Shown here piece after piece: positions 1 to 9,239 of a stretch of 64,000 nt of DNA. How positions within the stretch are numbered: position 1 is the stretch's first letter; the number at the start of each line of letters is the position of its first letter. The stretch covers positions 62,001 through 126,000 of the forward strand of contig CAJXQR010000007.1 in the NCBI GenBank assembly GCA_913058345.1, written 5' to 3'. The position numbers and the translations under genes were made by a program. The notes under the pieces are model-generated. The model saw only the letters and a list, made by a program, of their open reading frames with translations, did not search any database and had not been told where the DNA came from. The DNA is from an uncultured Gammaproteobacteria bacterium (GTDB taxonomy: Bacteria > Pseudomonadota > Gammaproteobacteria > Pseudomonadales > Porticoccaceae).

Positions 1-1272
1 AATCTATTTCGTGAAAGCACCAAAAGCTTATTAAAAGCCTTCCCATCGACCTCGGGGATCATTCGTAAAACCGAAGAACTGATGAAAGCCCTGGTTGCAC
101 CCGGCATCGTCTTTGAAGAACTCGGTTTTACCTACATAGGTCCTATCGACGGCCACAATATCCCTTTACTGGTGCACACCCTGGAGAATCTCAAGCAAAT
201 CACCGGACCTGTGTTACTGCATGTCGCCACTCAAAAAGGTAAAGGTTTTTCGCCTGCCGAGAAAGACCCTATTGGCTATCATGCGCTGAACAAAATCCCT
301 ACCCCAAGGGATAAAGCACCATCACCACAATCAAGCAACACGCCAAAGCGACCCAAATACCAACAAGTGTTCGGTGACTGGCTCTGTGATATGGCGAGAG
401 ACCACCACGAACTCATCGCTATTACCCCGGCAATGAGTGAAGGTTCGGGCATGGTCGAATTTGCCGAGCGCTATCCCCAACAATTTCACGATGTTGCCAT
501 CGCCGAACAACACGCAGTGACTCTTGCTGCGGGTATTGCCTGCGAGGGGAAAAAACCGGTGGTCGCTATTTATTCAACCTTTTTACAGCGCGCCTACGAC
601 CAGTTAATCCACGATGTCGCTCTACAAAATCTTGACGTTCTGTTTGCCATAGATCGCGCCGGGCTAGTCGGTGAAGATGGTGCCACTCATGCGGGCAGCT
701 TTGATATCACCTTTATGCGCTGCATTCCCAACATGGTGATTATGGCCCCGGCCGATGAGAACGAAACCAGACAAATGCTCTACACCGGTTATGCCTATTC
801 GGGTCCAGCAGCCGTACGCTATCCTCGGGGCACGGGACCGGGCGCTAACATAGAGCAAGCAATGACGGCGCTACCTATCGGGAAGGGCAGAATGATCCGC
901 CAGGGCCAACAGGTAGCGATTCTCAATTTTGGCGCCCTGTTGCCAACCGCTCTCAATGTTGGCGAAGAGCTCGGTGCCAGTGTCGCTGACATGCGCTTTA
1001 TCAAACCCCTTGATACCGCGCTGCTCGATCAGCTAGCTGCCGATCACACGCTTATCGTCACCCTCGAAGAAAATGCCATTGCTGGCGGCGCAGGTGCCAG
1101 TGTCAGTGAATACTTCGCCCAGCAGGGAATCGTCGTAGCCGTCCTGCATCTTGGCTTGCCCGATATATTTATTGAGCACGCTACACACGACGCGCAAATT
1201 GCTACTGCGGGTCTTAATGTTGCCTGCATCAGCGAACGCATTAAAGCCCGATTGCAAACAACACAGAATTAA
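1..1272 (+). CDS. dxs: 1-deoxy-D-xylulose-5-phosphate synthase, C-terminal part
   Basis: This is the 3' two thirds of Dxs, the thiamine-diphosphate enzyme that joins pyruvate and glyceraldehyde 3-phosphate in the first step of the MEP isoprenoid pathway. The reading frame is open from the first base of the window, so the start lies upstream; 423 residues are visible of about 620-640 usual for the family. The transketolase pyrimidine-binding domain is clear, with the catalytic-Glu motif [12 protein letters not shown], the [15 protein letters not shown] segment and a C-terminal transketolase domain (RYPRGTGPG, then a [13 protein letters not shown] stretch). An internal Met at 82 is not a start, because homology continues upstream of it. 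The next gene follows 17 bases after the stop on the same strand. Confidence 0.96.
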   Translation, partial: NLFRESTKSLLKAFPSTSGIIRKTEELMKALVAPGIVFEELGFTYIGPIDGHNIPLLVHTLENLKQITGPVLLHVATQKGKGFSPAEKDPIGYHALNKIPTPRDKAPSPQSSNTPKRPKYQQVFGDWLCDMARDHHELIAITPAMSEGSGMVEFAERYPQQFHDVAIAEQHAVTLAAGIACEGKKPVVAIYSTFLQRAYDQLIHDVALQNLDVLFAIDRAGLVGEDGATHAGSFDITFMRCIPNMVIMAPADENETRQMLYTGYAYSGPAAVRYPRGTGPGANIEQAMTALPIGKGRMIRQGQQVAILNFGALLPTALNVGEELGASVADMRFIKPLDTALLDQLAADHTLIVTLEENAIAGGAGASVSEYFAQQGIVVAVLHLGLPDIFIEHATHDAQIATAGLNVACISERIKARLQTTQN

Positions 1273-1289
1273 GCGTTTAAAGAAGCAGT

Positions 1290-1898
1290 ATGCGAGCCAA
1301 AGGGAAAATTGCCTCCTGGAATCATGACAAAGGGTTTGGATTTATCACCCCCAATCAAGGTGGAAAAAGAGTTTTCGCCCACATCACTGCACTCAGCAGT
1401 CGAGACAACAAACCCCAGGTCGACCAGCCTGTAAGCTATACCTTATCGAAAGATAAACAAGGCAGGCCGTGTGCAGTGAAGGTCAGTCGAGCCGGCGATA
1501 CTCCAGCACAAAGAAAAAATGCGAAGAAAGGCTCAAACGCCAATATTGCTGCCGCTTTATTTCTTATCATCGTTTGTATCTCAGCTTTAACGGCAAAAGT
1601 TCCTTTTTTAGTTTTACCTCTTTACCTTTTAGTCAGCACCCTCACTTTTATTGTCTATGCGAAAGACAAGTTAGCCGCAAAAAGAGGCGCATGGCGAACT
1701 CCAGAAAGTACTTTTCACTTATTAGCACTAGCCTGTGGTTGGCCTGGCGCACTGGTCGCACAGGACAGTTTACGCCATAAATCGAGTAAGCAAGAATTTC
1801 GCCTGATTTTTTGGTTAACTGCAATAATAAATATCGGTATATTTATTTGGCTCCATACGCCTGCCGGAGCTTCTACTTTAGGCCGATGGTTAAACTGA
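1290..1898 (+). CDS. Cold-shock domain protein fused to DUF1294 membrane domain
   Basis: The 202-residue protein starts with a cold-shock-like OB fold (residues about 1-65) carrying the RNA-binding pattern KGFGFITPNQGGKRVFAHI, followed by a lysine-rich linker and a DUF1294 membrane domain (about 85-200) with three to four hydrophobic helices. The KDKLAAKRGAWRTPE and GWPGALVAQ segments are typical of DUF1294. The domain pair is common in proteobacteria, but its role is not established; RNA or DNA binding at the inner membrane is a reasonable guess from the architecture. It lies 17 bases after dxs and may be cotranscribed with it. The downstream neighbour dinG is convergent. Confidence 0.85.
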   Translation: MRAKGKIASWNHDKGFGFITPNQGGKRVFAHITALSSRDNKPQVDQPVSYTLSKDKQGRPCAVKVSRAGDTPAQRKNAKKGSNANIAAALFLIIVCISALTAKVPFLVLPLYLLVSTLTFIVYAKDKLAAKRGAWRTPESTFHLLALACGWPGALVAQDSLRHKSSKQEFRLIFWLTAIINIGIFIWLHTPAGASTLGRWLN

Positions 1899-1943
1899 CG
1901 AAAAATACCGGCAAAAAAACTAAAACGCTTCGCGTGACCACCT

Positions 1944-4172
1944 TCAAGCCCGTTCAATAATTTGCTTGAAAGGCGGAAGAGAATCTAACAACTGGCGACC
2001 ATAACTTTTGCTGATCAGCCGCCGGTCGAGAATGGTCACCCGACCTCTATCATCTTCATGACGCAGCAATCGCCCGCAGGCCTGTATTAAACGCAGCGCG
2101 GCATCGGGCAAGGTGATTTCCCGAAAAGCATTGCCGCCTTTGCTCTCGATCCACTCCGCCAGTGCCGCTTGCAAAGGATCGTCTGGCACCGCAAAGGGTA
2201 GCTTGGCGATAATCACGTGCTGACAATAAACTCCGGGTAAATCCATGCCTTCGGCAAAACTGGCCAGACCAAAAATCACACTGCGCTCACCCTGATCAAT
2301 ACTGGCCCGATGGCGAGTGACAATTTCACCCGTGCTTAATTCACCCTGCACTAGTAGCTGCCAGGGCAATTTATCAGCCAGAGCATCGACCAGCTCTTCC
2401 ATTTGGCGACGCGAGGCAAAGAGCACCAATACACCACCGACAGAGGAAGACTGATTCTGCTCACTCTCGCCATCCATCACTGGTGTTATTGATGTAGGAT
2501 AGAGCAAATCGGGTAAGTGCTCTATCAGCGCCTGGGTGTGAGCGCGGGCATCACTGGGTTCAGCCCCGATATCGGGGATAACTAAGAGCCCCGCATTGGC
2601 ATAGTCAAATGCACCGGCGACCGCCTCACACGGGATCGACGGGGCCAGGCCGCTGTCACTTTTGAAGCGCTCAAAATCGCCAAGCACTCGCAAGGTGGCC
2701 GAGGTGGTGATTGCCCCATAGGCGCGCTGCCAGAGTAATTCGTTAAGACGCATCCCCGCAGAAATAGGGCTAACAGAAAGTCGAATGTCGCCGTTATCTT
2801 CATGGGTTAACCAGCGCGCCATCGGTGCCTGACCAGCCGGGTCGGGGTGGGCCATGGCCGACCATAGCTCAGTCGCCGCGTTAGCACGACCCAGCCATTG
2901 CCCGGCGATTTGAAAATATTGTTCGATATCTACCCTTGGTACCGGCTGGTGAGCATTTTCAAGAGCCTCTTCCAGTGCGCTGTGAAGATTTTCCATGCGG
3001 CCATTCAAGCGCACAAAAACAGCGGTTAAATCTTCGCTTAGAGAGCGACAAGGCTCATCGACAATGCCTCTCGGGTAACGATAGCGTGCCTGATTATTGC
3101 CAAAATTCTGCCGGTTCTCATTCGCGATACCCCTCTCAAGCATGTCCTGAAATAAGGGCGTGGCCTGCTGTAGAAGCTGGCGAGCGAGTAGGGATATTTC
3201 ATCAAGCTCGGTACCGCGATGAATAATATCCGGCATCTCCGCAAACGGAGTCGCCATTGCCTTTAAGGTTTTTTGCATTTGCTCGAGCCATTGTGCTGTC
3301 ACCTTTAAGCGGCATTGACTGGCAAAATGATTGAGCGCGGTGTCGCCCAGGCGGTGGGCTTCGTCAAATATATAAACCGTGTCTTCTGGCGCCGAGAGTA
3401 TCGCTCCGCCCCCCAGGGACAGATCCGCCATCACCAAGTCGTGGTTGGCGACGATACAGTCTGCATTTTCGAGAGATTCTCGTGCCTTAAAAAAACAGCA
3501 TTCTGCAATAAGCCGGCAGCGGCGACCGGCACATTGATTGCGATCAACGGTTAAGGCCTGCCAGGTTTGTGCCGGCACTGCTTCGGGCCAGGCATCTCTA
3601 TCTCCATCCCAACTACCCGTCTGCAGGGCTTCAGCCATAGCCTGTAAAGTTTCTGCACTCTGCGGGTCGGGCTGAAAGGTGAGCTCGTCCTCAAACAAAA
3701 AGAGCCCTGCATCTTGCGCCTTCGCCGTTTCGCTACTCTGTTGTAAGCGTAGGGGGCAAAGGTAACGCCCCCTCCCCTTGGCCAGCGCCAGCTTATAATC
3801 CCAGCCTGTCGCGGCCATCACGTCGGGGATATCCCTATCCAACAACTGCCCTTGCAGGGCAACAGTGCCGGTAGAGACGACCACTTTTTTACCGACCGAT
3901 TTCGCCAGGGAAAGAACAGAAAGTAAATAAGCCACCGTTTTGCCGGTGCCAGTGCCAGCCTCAATGGCGATGACATTGTTTTCAGACAAGCGCTGGCCTT
4001 CTTCGTCGCGCTCAATAGCTCCCAGAAAGGAGGCGATGTGACCAATCATCTGTCGCTGACCAAGCCGTGGGCGCAACGAACGTGCCGTGAGAAAAGCACG
4101 GTAAGCATTTTGGATAGTCGCTTTGTCTTGGTCAGATAAAGAAATCGGTTTTATCTCGTTAGCGTTATTCAC
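1944..4172 (-). CDS. dinG: ATP-dependent DNA helicase DinG
   Basis: This is an XPD-like superfamily 2 helicase of 742 residues that unwinds DNA 5' to 3' and resolves D-loops, R-loops and forks. Walker A is visible as EAGTGTGKT and Walker B as FDEAH. The four cysteines expected for the 4Fe-4S cluster are present (one in LCPL, then QCAGRRC and the following ECC). The C-terminal helicase motifs (ASFAEGMDLPG, QACGRLLRHEDDRG) are intact. It is the last gene of a minus-strand run sbcB-pyrB-acyltransferase-dinG, 32 bases behind the acyltransferase. In E. coli dinG is LexA-controlled; I saw no convincing LexA box directly upstream here. Confidence 0.95.
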   Translation of the reverse strand: MNNANEIKPISLSDQDKATIQNAYRAFLTARSLRPRLGQRQMIGHIASFLGAIERDEEGQRLSENNVIAIEAGTGTGKTVAYLLSVLSLAKSVGKKVVVSTGTVALQGQLLDRDIPDVMAATGWDYKLALAKGRGRYLCPLRLQQSSETAKAQDAGLFLFEDELTFQPDPQSAETLQAMAEALQTGSWDGDRDAWPEAVPAQTWQALTVDRNQCAGRRCRLIAECCFFKARESLENADCIVANHDLVMADLSLGGGAILSAPEDTVYIFDEAHRLGDTALNHFASQCRLKVTAQWLEQMQKTLKAMATPFAEMPDIIHRGTELDEISLLARQLLQQATPLFQDMLERGIANENRQNFGNNQARYRYPRGIVDEPCRSLSEDLTAVFVRLNGRMENLHSALEEALENAHQPVPRVDIEQYFQIAGQWLGRANAATELWSAMAHPDPAGQAPMARWLTHEDNGDIRLSVSPISAGMRLNELLWQRAYGAITTSATLRVLGDFERFKSDSGLAPSIPCEAVAGAFDYANAGLLVIPDIGAEPSDARAHTQALIEHLPDLLYPTSITPVMDGESEQNQSSSVGGVLVLFASRRQMEELVDALADKLPWQLLVQGELSTGEIVTRHRASIDQGERSVIFGLASFAEGMDLPGVYCQHVIIAKLPFAVPDDPLQAALAEWIESKGGNAFREITLPDAALRLIQACGRLLRHEDDRGRVTILDRRLISKSYGRQLLDSLPPFKQIIERA

Positions 4173-4204
4173 TGAAGGACCCTGGAAGTCCTCACGGGAA
4201 GGGA

Positions 4205-5422
4205 TTAGGTATTGAGATTTAAATATTGCACCACTGGATTGGCATAGGCCGCGAGTAGTGTCTCCCAGTGCTCTTTGGGAATGGTTGCAAGCCTTGCATC
4301 AAAAGCCCGAGCAACTGCCTGCCAATCGGCATCAAGACTTTGCCTCTCTTGCGCGGCTTGCACAGACAAACCGTGCAAACGTTCATAGGCCACCCAATGG
4401 GTCGCCTGTAGTCGGTAGTTACCGATAATCTGACGATCAATTTCCGCTGCCATGCTCGACGCATCATCATAAGTCTCGTTCAACAAGTCACCGAAAGTGA
4501 CATAAATATGGCCTTTATTACCCACGATACCCCGATAGATACTGACAATGTCTTCATGCTCGCCTTTTTCATAGCCACCCTCTGTCTGACGAGCGTACAG
4601 TTCTTTCGCTTTTGCTCCATCGCAAGGATCCCACTCATAAGACAGTGATACTGGCACCACATTGAGGCTATTTAGGGCCTCACCAAAACTTTCATCTTTA
4701 CTTTTGGACAACGCTAACATTTTTAATAAGGCTGTTTCAGTGCCGTCGAGACCATCTTTGGCGCGACCTTCGCGCTGAGCAATCCAGATCGACTGATGTT
4801 CCTCTTGTAAAGAAAAACGAATGTAAGAGGAAAGGTGCTTCAACGCCGCCAATTTCTCGCGGCGACCGGCAGCGGAACGACGCACAATAAAGCTTTTATT
4901 CAAGCGCATTAAGTCACAGACAAAGGGTTTCGTAAGTAAGTTATCACCAATAGCAATGCGCAGCGAATCCATACCTTGCTGATGAAGAACAAAAATGGTC
5001 AACGCGGGATCCATAGCAATATCGCGGTGATTACTGATGAATAAATAAGACTGCTCGGGGTCGAGTTTATCCAGCCCCCTTACCGTCAATTGACTACCAC
5101 CTTTATCCAGCAATTTTTGCAACTGAACACCAAGAATGGCCTGAAAGGCAGCAAGGTTACTCACTTCAGCAAACGAACGCTTCATAGTGCTACGAATCAA
5201 AGGCCGCAACAACCAGGGAAACCAGCGAAACAAGCGAGCAAATTTCATGCTAGCCAGAGTATCGACAAACTCCCTGTCCCCTAGCAGGCGAGAAAAAATG
5301 GCCGGGAACTCATCGTCATTGTAGGGCCTTATGTCATCAAAATGAGCTGCTGTTAAAGGGGCTGCCTCAGGGGGCGACTGTGTCTTGTTCTCTACTGATG
5401 GGGATAACTCTGTTTGCGTCAT
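4205..5422 (-). CDS. 1-acyl-glycerol-3-phosphate acyltransferase family protein
   Basis: A 405-residue PlsC-like acyltransferase of the type that transfers acyl chains to glycerophospholipid precursors at the inner membrane. The active-site block is FISNHRDIAMDPAL (residues about 128-142), where the catalytic His is followed by Asp with a spacing one residue longer than the classic HX4D. A second conserved block, WIAQREGRAKDG, fits the EGTRS-like motif position in related families. There is no obvious membrane helix besides a hydrophobic stretch near residue 70. The start ATG overlaps the pyrB stop as ATGA, so translational coupling is likely. The exact substrate cannot be told from sequence. 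Confidence 0.8.
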   Translation of the reverse strand: MTQTELSPSVENKTQSPPEAAPLTAAHFDDIRPYNDDEFPAIFSRLLGDREFVDTLASMKFARLFRWFPWLLRPLIRSTMKRSFAEVSNLAAFQAILGVQLQKLLDKGGSQLTVRGLDKLDPEQSYLFISNHRDIAMDPALTIFVLHQQGMDSLRIAIGDNLLTKPFVCDLMRLNKSFIVRRSAAGRREKLAALKHLSSYIRFSLQEEHQSIWIAQREGRAKDGLDGTETALLKMLALSKSKDESFGEALNSLNVVPVSLSYEWDPCDGAKAKELYARQTEGGYEKGEHEDIVSIYRGIVGNKGHIYVTFGDLLNETYDDASSMAAEIDRQIIGNYRLQATHWVAYERLHGLSVQAAQERQSLDADWQAVARAFDARLATIPKEHWETLLAAYANPVVQYLNLNT

Positions 5423-6438
5423 TTTCCCAAATCTCGCGAGTTGTACCAGTGCACATCTTTAGCATGCCGGTCGACCAGGTGGGCGACGTCAAGTACCAGA
5501 GCAAACAGAGCCATACGCACCAGCAAACCGTTGTCAGCCTGGCGAAAAATCGCCAAATTAGGATTGGCATCGAGATCGGTATCCAGTTCATTGGCCTCGA
5601 TGCGAGAATCCCGCGGCAGGGGATGCATAATTACAGTATTCGGTTCGCAGTGTTCGGTATAGATAGCCTGGTTAAGACGAAAACGTCCCCGGTACAAATC
5701 AGCCCGAGTACGATCGTTAAAACGCTCTTCCTGAATACGGGTTGAATAAACAATATCGACGTTGGAAATACTCGCCTCCAACTGATCTGTCACCCTAACT
5801 TTGTGTCCCGCCGCACACAAACTGTCTACATACTGTTCAGGCATCGTCAGTTCGGTGGGGGACACCAGCGTCACCTGAATATCTTTATACAGCGATAGTA
5901 ATTTACACAACGAGTGTACGGTGCGACCGTATTTAAGGTCGCCGACCATGGCAATGCGCAGGCCGTCAATACTACGCCCCTGCCCCTGCAGCTCCTTGGC
6001 AATAGTGTAAAGATCGAGTAAAGCCTGGCTCGGGTGTTCATTGCTACCGTCGCCGCCGTTCATTACCGGCACTCGGCTCGTGGCCGCAAACTGTGCTACC
6101 GACCCCGACTCAGGGTGCCGCATGCAAATCACATCACTAAAGCCGGAGAGTACACGAGCGGTATCTTGCAGGGATTCACCCTTGATCAACGATGAACTGT
6201 CCATGCCGACAGACTCACGCACATCCCCGCCCAATAAATTGAAGGCCGAACCAAAACTGATACGCGTGCGCGTACTCGCCTCAAAAAACATATTGCCAAG
6301 AATAGCCCCCTCCAACACGCGAGTGATTCTTCGCCGCTGAGCGTAAGGTTCCATATTATCTGCCGTGCTGAACAAAACCTCTATATCGGCTCGCTCAAAT
6401 TGTTCTATGGAGAGGATGTGTGCACCAGTAAAATTCAC
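5419..6438 (-). CDS. pyrB: Aspartate carbamoyltransferase
   Basis: PyrB catalyses carbamoyl phosphate plus L-aspartate to N-carbamoyl-aspartate, the committed step of pyrimidine synthesis. The carbamoyl-phosphate motif FEASTRTRISF, the HPSQALLDLYTI loop, GDLKYGRTVHSL and the HPLPRDSRIEANELD loop are all present. I start it at the GTG at 6438 (NFTGAHILSIEQF follows), giving 339 residues. A longer open frame reaches 6564 but runs into the sbcB coding region, and its extra residues do not look like the family. An AGGA lies 11 bases before the GTG. No pyrI regulatory-subunit gene lies beside it. It sits 58 bases behind sbcB and overlaps the acyltransferase start. Confidence 0.93.
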   Translation of the reverse strand: MNFTGAHILSIEQFERADIEVLFSTADNMEPYAQRRRITRVLEGAILGNMFFEASTRTRISFGSAFNLLGGDVRESVGMDSSSLIKGESLQDTARVLSGFSDVICMRHPESGSVAQFAATSRVPVMNGGDGSNEHPSQALLDLYTIAKELQGQGRSIDGLRIAMVGDLKYGRTVHSLCKLLSLYKDIQVTLVSPTELTMPEQYVDSLCAAGHKVRVTDQLEASISNVDIVYSTRIQEERFNDRTRADLYRGRFRLNQAIYTEHCEPNTVIMHPLPRDSRIEANELDTDLDANPNLAIFRQADNGLLVRMALFALVLDVAHLVDRHAKDVHWYNSRDLGK

Positions 6439-6496
6439 GCTATGGCTTATCCTGTGTAAAGTTTTCTTGTTTTGTAAGAACCCATTCAGTACGCCG

Positions 6497-7936
6497 CTAT
6501 ATCTTTGCCAACTCGACAATAATGTGTTTACCCCAGGCCCGTAGCGCCTTGAGTACCTGGACATTTTTCGGCTCTAGTTGAGGCGCTGTCTCAAGCCTGT
6601 CGAGTTCTTCAAAATAGGTCGCTGTACTCAAGTACCCATCGTCACCATCAATCAAACGGCCTTGCTTTAACTGTTGCCACATTTTGCGTTCGGCGCTTGT
6701 CAGTGTCTCATTGGCATAGCGGGCACGATAATTAAACAGCAGGCTATTATAGCGCTCATCGTGAAACAACAGGGACTCAGTACCTAGATGTTCAGGTGCC
6801 GTACTACGAATAGTGGCCAATAACGCTTTGTCATCTTCGGGAATAAAACCTTGATACAACGCTTGTTCCGCGTCTTCTATCTCTGGATAGTCGGGAGCCG
6901 CAAACACAGTAGCGATTTTCTCACCGAGGTCAGCCCCACAGAGTGTCTGCCAGTGCCGATAGCAGCGCTCGAGATCAATACCCAAACGCTGTGCCGCAGG
7001 TTGGTCGAGCAATTTAGGCGTAACAATGACCGGACAGCGGTTGAGGTGAATGCCTTTCAGCGCCATGCGTTCGATATCATCGGGCAGATCAGCAGAGGCC
7101 GTAAATAATCGCTGACGAACCTGCTCGGCATTGAGAGAAAGCAATGGCTCGGGATCGGCCATCAGATTCACAGCAATCACCGCATTTTTATTACTCGGGT
7201 GTTGGGCCAGGGGCATCATCATTGCGCCATAGCCATTTTCACGGGGCAAACGTGACGATACGTGAAAGAAAGGCTTGCGCGAGCTCATATCCACCAAGCT
7301 TGCTGCCTTATGCTTAAGCCGATGGCTGTAGACATAGCTGTACAGGCGAGGTTGCTTTTCTTTCACCAGACGCGCCATAGCGATAGTTGCCGTGACATCA
7401 GACAGCGCATCGTGCGCGGCAGCATGTTCAATATTGTTGGCAGCAGTCAACTCTTCAAGACGAAAACTGGGAGTACCATCAGGCTTATCGGGCCACGTAA
7501 TACCCTCGGGGCGAAGAGCACGGGTCAGGCGTAGCATATCGATAATATCCCAACGGGAGTTACCCTGCTTCCACTCCCGTTCATAGGGATCGTAAAAGTT
7601 GCGATAAAGCGTGAAGCGCGTGACTTCGTCGTCGAAACGCAAGCTATTGTAACCAACGCCACAGGTACCCGGCTGTGCCAGCTCACGTTCAATCGCGGCA
7701 ATAAACTGCGGTTCTGGCACGCCTTCGTCCCATGTCTTTTGCGGCGTAATACCCGTCACTAAGCAAGCCTGTGGATGGGGCAAACAATCATCCGGGAGCT
7801 GGCAGTACTGCACCAAGGGTTCACCAATGATATTCAAATCTTCATCGGTACGCAGCCCAGCAAATTGCACCGGACGATCCCGTGCGGGATTAATCCCCGT
7901 GGTCTCGTAATCGTGCCAATACAGTGTTGATTTCAT
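6497..7936 (-). CDS. sbcB: Exodeoxyribonuclease I
   Basis: SbcB/ExoI degrades single-stranded DNA 3' to 5' and acts in recombination and mismatch repair. The 479-residue protein has the DnaQ-like exonuclease fold at the N-terminus with the acidic ExoI motif YWHDYETTGINP, a central HDALSDVTATIAMA block that carries the later catalytic His and Asp, and a helical C-terminal ExoI domain. The length matches the E. coli enzyme (475). It is the first gene of the minus-strand run leading to pyrB and dinG, and about 170 bases separate it from the ompA-like gene downstream on the map. Confidence 0.96.
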   Translation of the reverse strand: MKSTLYWHDYETTGINPARDRPVQFAGLRTDEDLNIIGEPLVQYCQLPDDCLPHPQACLVTGITPQKTWDEGVPEPQFIAAIERELAQPGTCGVGYNSLRFDDEVTRFTLYRNFYDPYEREWKQGNSRWDIIDMLRLTRALRPEGITWPDKPDGTPSFRLEELTAANNIEHAAAHDALSDVTATIAMARLVKEKQPRLYSYVYSHRLKHKAASLVDMSSRKPFFHVSSRLPRENGYGAMMMPLAQHPSNKNAVIAVNLMADPEPLLSLNAEQVRQRLFTASADLPDDIERMALKGIHLNRCPVIVTPKLLDQPAAQRLGIDLERCYRHWQTLCGADLGEKIATVFAAPDYPEIEDAEQALYQGFIPEDDKALLATIRSTAPEHLGTESLLFHDERYNSLLFNYRARYANETLTSAERKMWQQLKQGRLIDGDDGYLSTATYFEELDRLETAPQLEPKNVQVLKALRAWGKHIIVELAKI

Positions 7937-8061
7937 GGTTCTAGAGACAAAGTTGCAATCCTTTCATGGACCGAATAACGAGGTCGACAGGCCATTTTAA
8001 CCGCCACCAAGGGCAAGACACTAGCGCCGATAAAAAAAGGGCAGAGAATAGCTTAAGGACA

Positions 8062-8091
8062 AAAAAATAGCGCCCTGAGGCGCTATTTTTT
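8062..8091 (-). terminator. Rho-independent terminator behind the OmpA gene
   Basis: A 7-bp GC-rich stem (TAGCGCC/GGCGCTA) with a 4-base loop is flanked by six A and six T residues, so it can work in both directions. It lies 13 bases downstream of the OmpA-family stop on the minus strand. Confidence 0.9.
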
Positions 8092-8104
8092 AACACGTAA
8101 AAAA

Positions 8105-9094
8105 CTAGTCGCCAAACACTTCTGTATAGGATAGCTCACCGATCACACGACGGTTATGCGCTCGGCCTTCTTCAGTATCATTATCGGCAATAGGTCGTGC
8201 TTCACCATAGCCTACTGTAGAAATGCGCTCTGGATCAATGCCATACACTTCAGCCAACTTAGCTTCAACTGCGTTCGCCCGGCGTTCTGAGAGGTCTTGA
8301 TTATATTCCTCGGCACCCACCGAATCAGTATGCCCCTCTAATACCAGATCGATATCATCATGAGCCTTCATGGCATTAGCAATAGCTTCCAGCTCCTCGC
8401 CATAAATAGCACGAACAACAGCCTTGTCAAACTCAAACTCAACATACAAGCGTACGGTAATGGTACGAACTTCTGGTTCCACTTCTTCTTTAGGCGCAGG
8501 TGGTGGGGCAATCACAACGGGCTCAGGTGTCGGCTCAACCGCAACGACACGCTTGGGTGGATTAAAGTAATAGTTCAAAGCCAGGTTTACTGCAAGATCG
8601 TCAACGCCATCTTGAGAGTCACTCACTTTATGCAGGGCACGCACATCTGAGCGGAATTCCCATTGGCTATCAAGCATTTTTGACAAGCCTAAACCCAGAG
8701 ATAGCTGCTCGGTATACTCCTGATTCACTTCGCTGAATTTATAATCGCTGTCATTTAATTCATAGTGAGCAACACCGGCGACAATATAAGGCTGCCAGCC
8801 TTTAGCATTTTCATTCAAAAAATAAAGCGCATCAAGACGGATGGTATCGATAGCATTGCCTCCAATTTCGGTACCATAACCTGCTTCCAGAGCCCAGCGG
8901 TCGGTAAAGCGGTAACCAAGGTTAACACCTCCTACATAGGACTCTTCACCACCACCGACAAAACGCTCGCTATCGAGATAGTAACCGGTAATCGAACCCC
9001 CTAAGTACAATCCTTCATTCGCGCTTACATTGCCTGCCATACTTGAAGCCAGTACAACTGCTCCCGCCATACCTATCGTACTCAACTTACTCAT
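8105..9094 (-). CDS. OmpA-family outer membrane protein
   Basis: The 329-residue protein has a signal peptide (MSKLSTIGMAGAVVLASSMA, cleavage near NVSA), an eight-stranded OmpA-like beta-barrel (about 25-190), a proline-rich linker (EPTPEPVVIAPPPAPKEE) and a C-terminal OmpA peptidoglycan-binding domain with VLEGHTDSVGAEEYNQDLSE and the NRRV end. This is the OprF/OmpA plan that anchors the outer membrane to peptidoglycan. I chose the ATG at 9094 because it has a strong AGGAAG five bases upstream and begins the signal peptide; an open frame to 9142 adds 16 residues that mask the signal. It stands alone between two terminators. Confidence 0.93.
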   Translation of the reverse strand: MSKLSTIGMAGAVVLASSMAGNVSANEGLYLGGSITGYYLDSERFVGGGEESYVGGVNLGYRFTDRWALEAGYGTEIGGNAIDTIRLDALYFLNENAKGWQPYIVAGVAHYELNDSDYKFSEVNQEYTEQLSLGLGLSKMLDSQWEFRSDVRALHKVSDSQDGVDDLAVNLALNYYFNPPKRVVAVEPTPEPVVIAPPPAPKEEVEPEVRTITVRLYVEFEFDKAVVRAIYGEELEAIANAMKAHDDIDLVLEGHTDSVGAEEYNQDLSERRANAVEAKLAEVYGIDPERISTVGYGEARPIADNDTEEGRAHNRRVIGELSYTEVFGD

Positions 9095-9143
9095 ATCTAC
9101 TTCCTCATTAGCTCCATGAACATCAATACTGCAAGATTGCAAA

Positions 9144-9179
9144 TAAAAAAAACAGGTGGCCCAAATCTAAAGGCCCTGT
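9144..9179 (-). terminator. Rho-independent terminator between fumarase and ompA
   Basis: On the minus strand a stem ACAGGGCC / GGCCACCTGT (two-base bulge) is followed by a run of eight T. It lies about 60 bases after the fumarase stop and about 50 bases before the OmpA ATG, so it ends fumarase transcripts and sits in the ompA upstream region. Confidence 0.85.
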
Positions 9180-9239
9180 CACAACAATGTCATACCATTG
9201 TGACAATAGACATTGTACGTCACAAATACCCTGTTTGCT

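Noticed and set aside
4173-4204. LexA box upstream of dinG
   Set aside because: dinG is LexA-controlled in E. coli, but no CTGT-N8-ACAG-like site was found in this gap.
9178-9220. Possible CRP site (TGTGA ... TCACA)
   Set aside because: The half sites are about 16 bases apart rather than the required 6.
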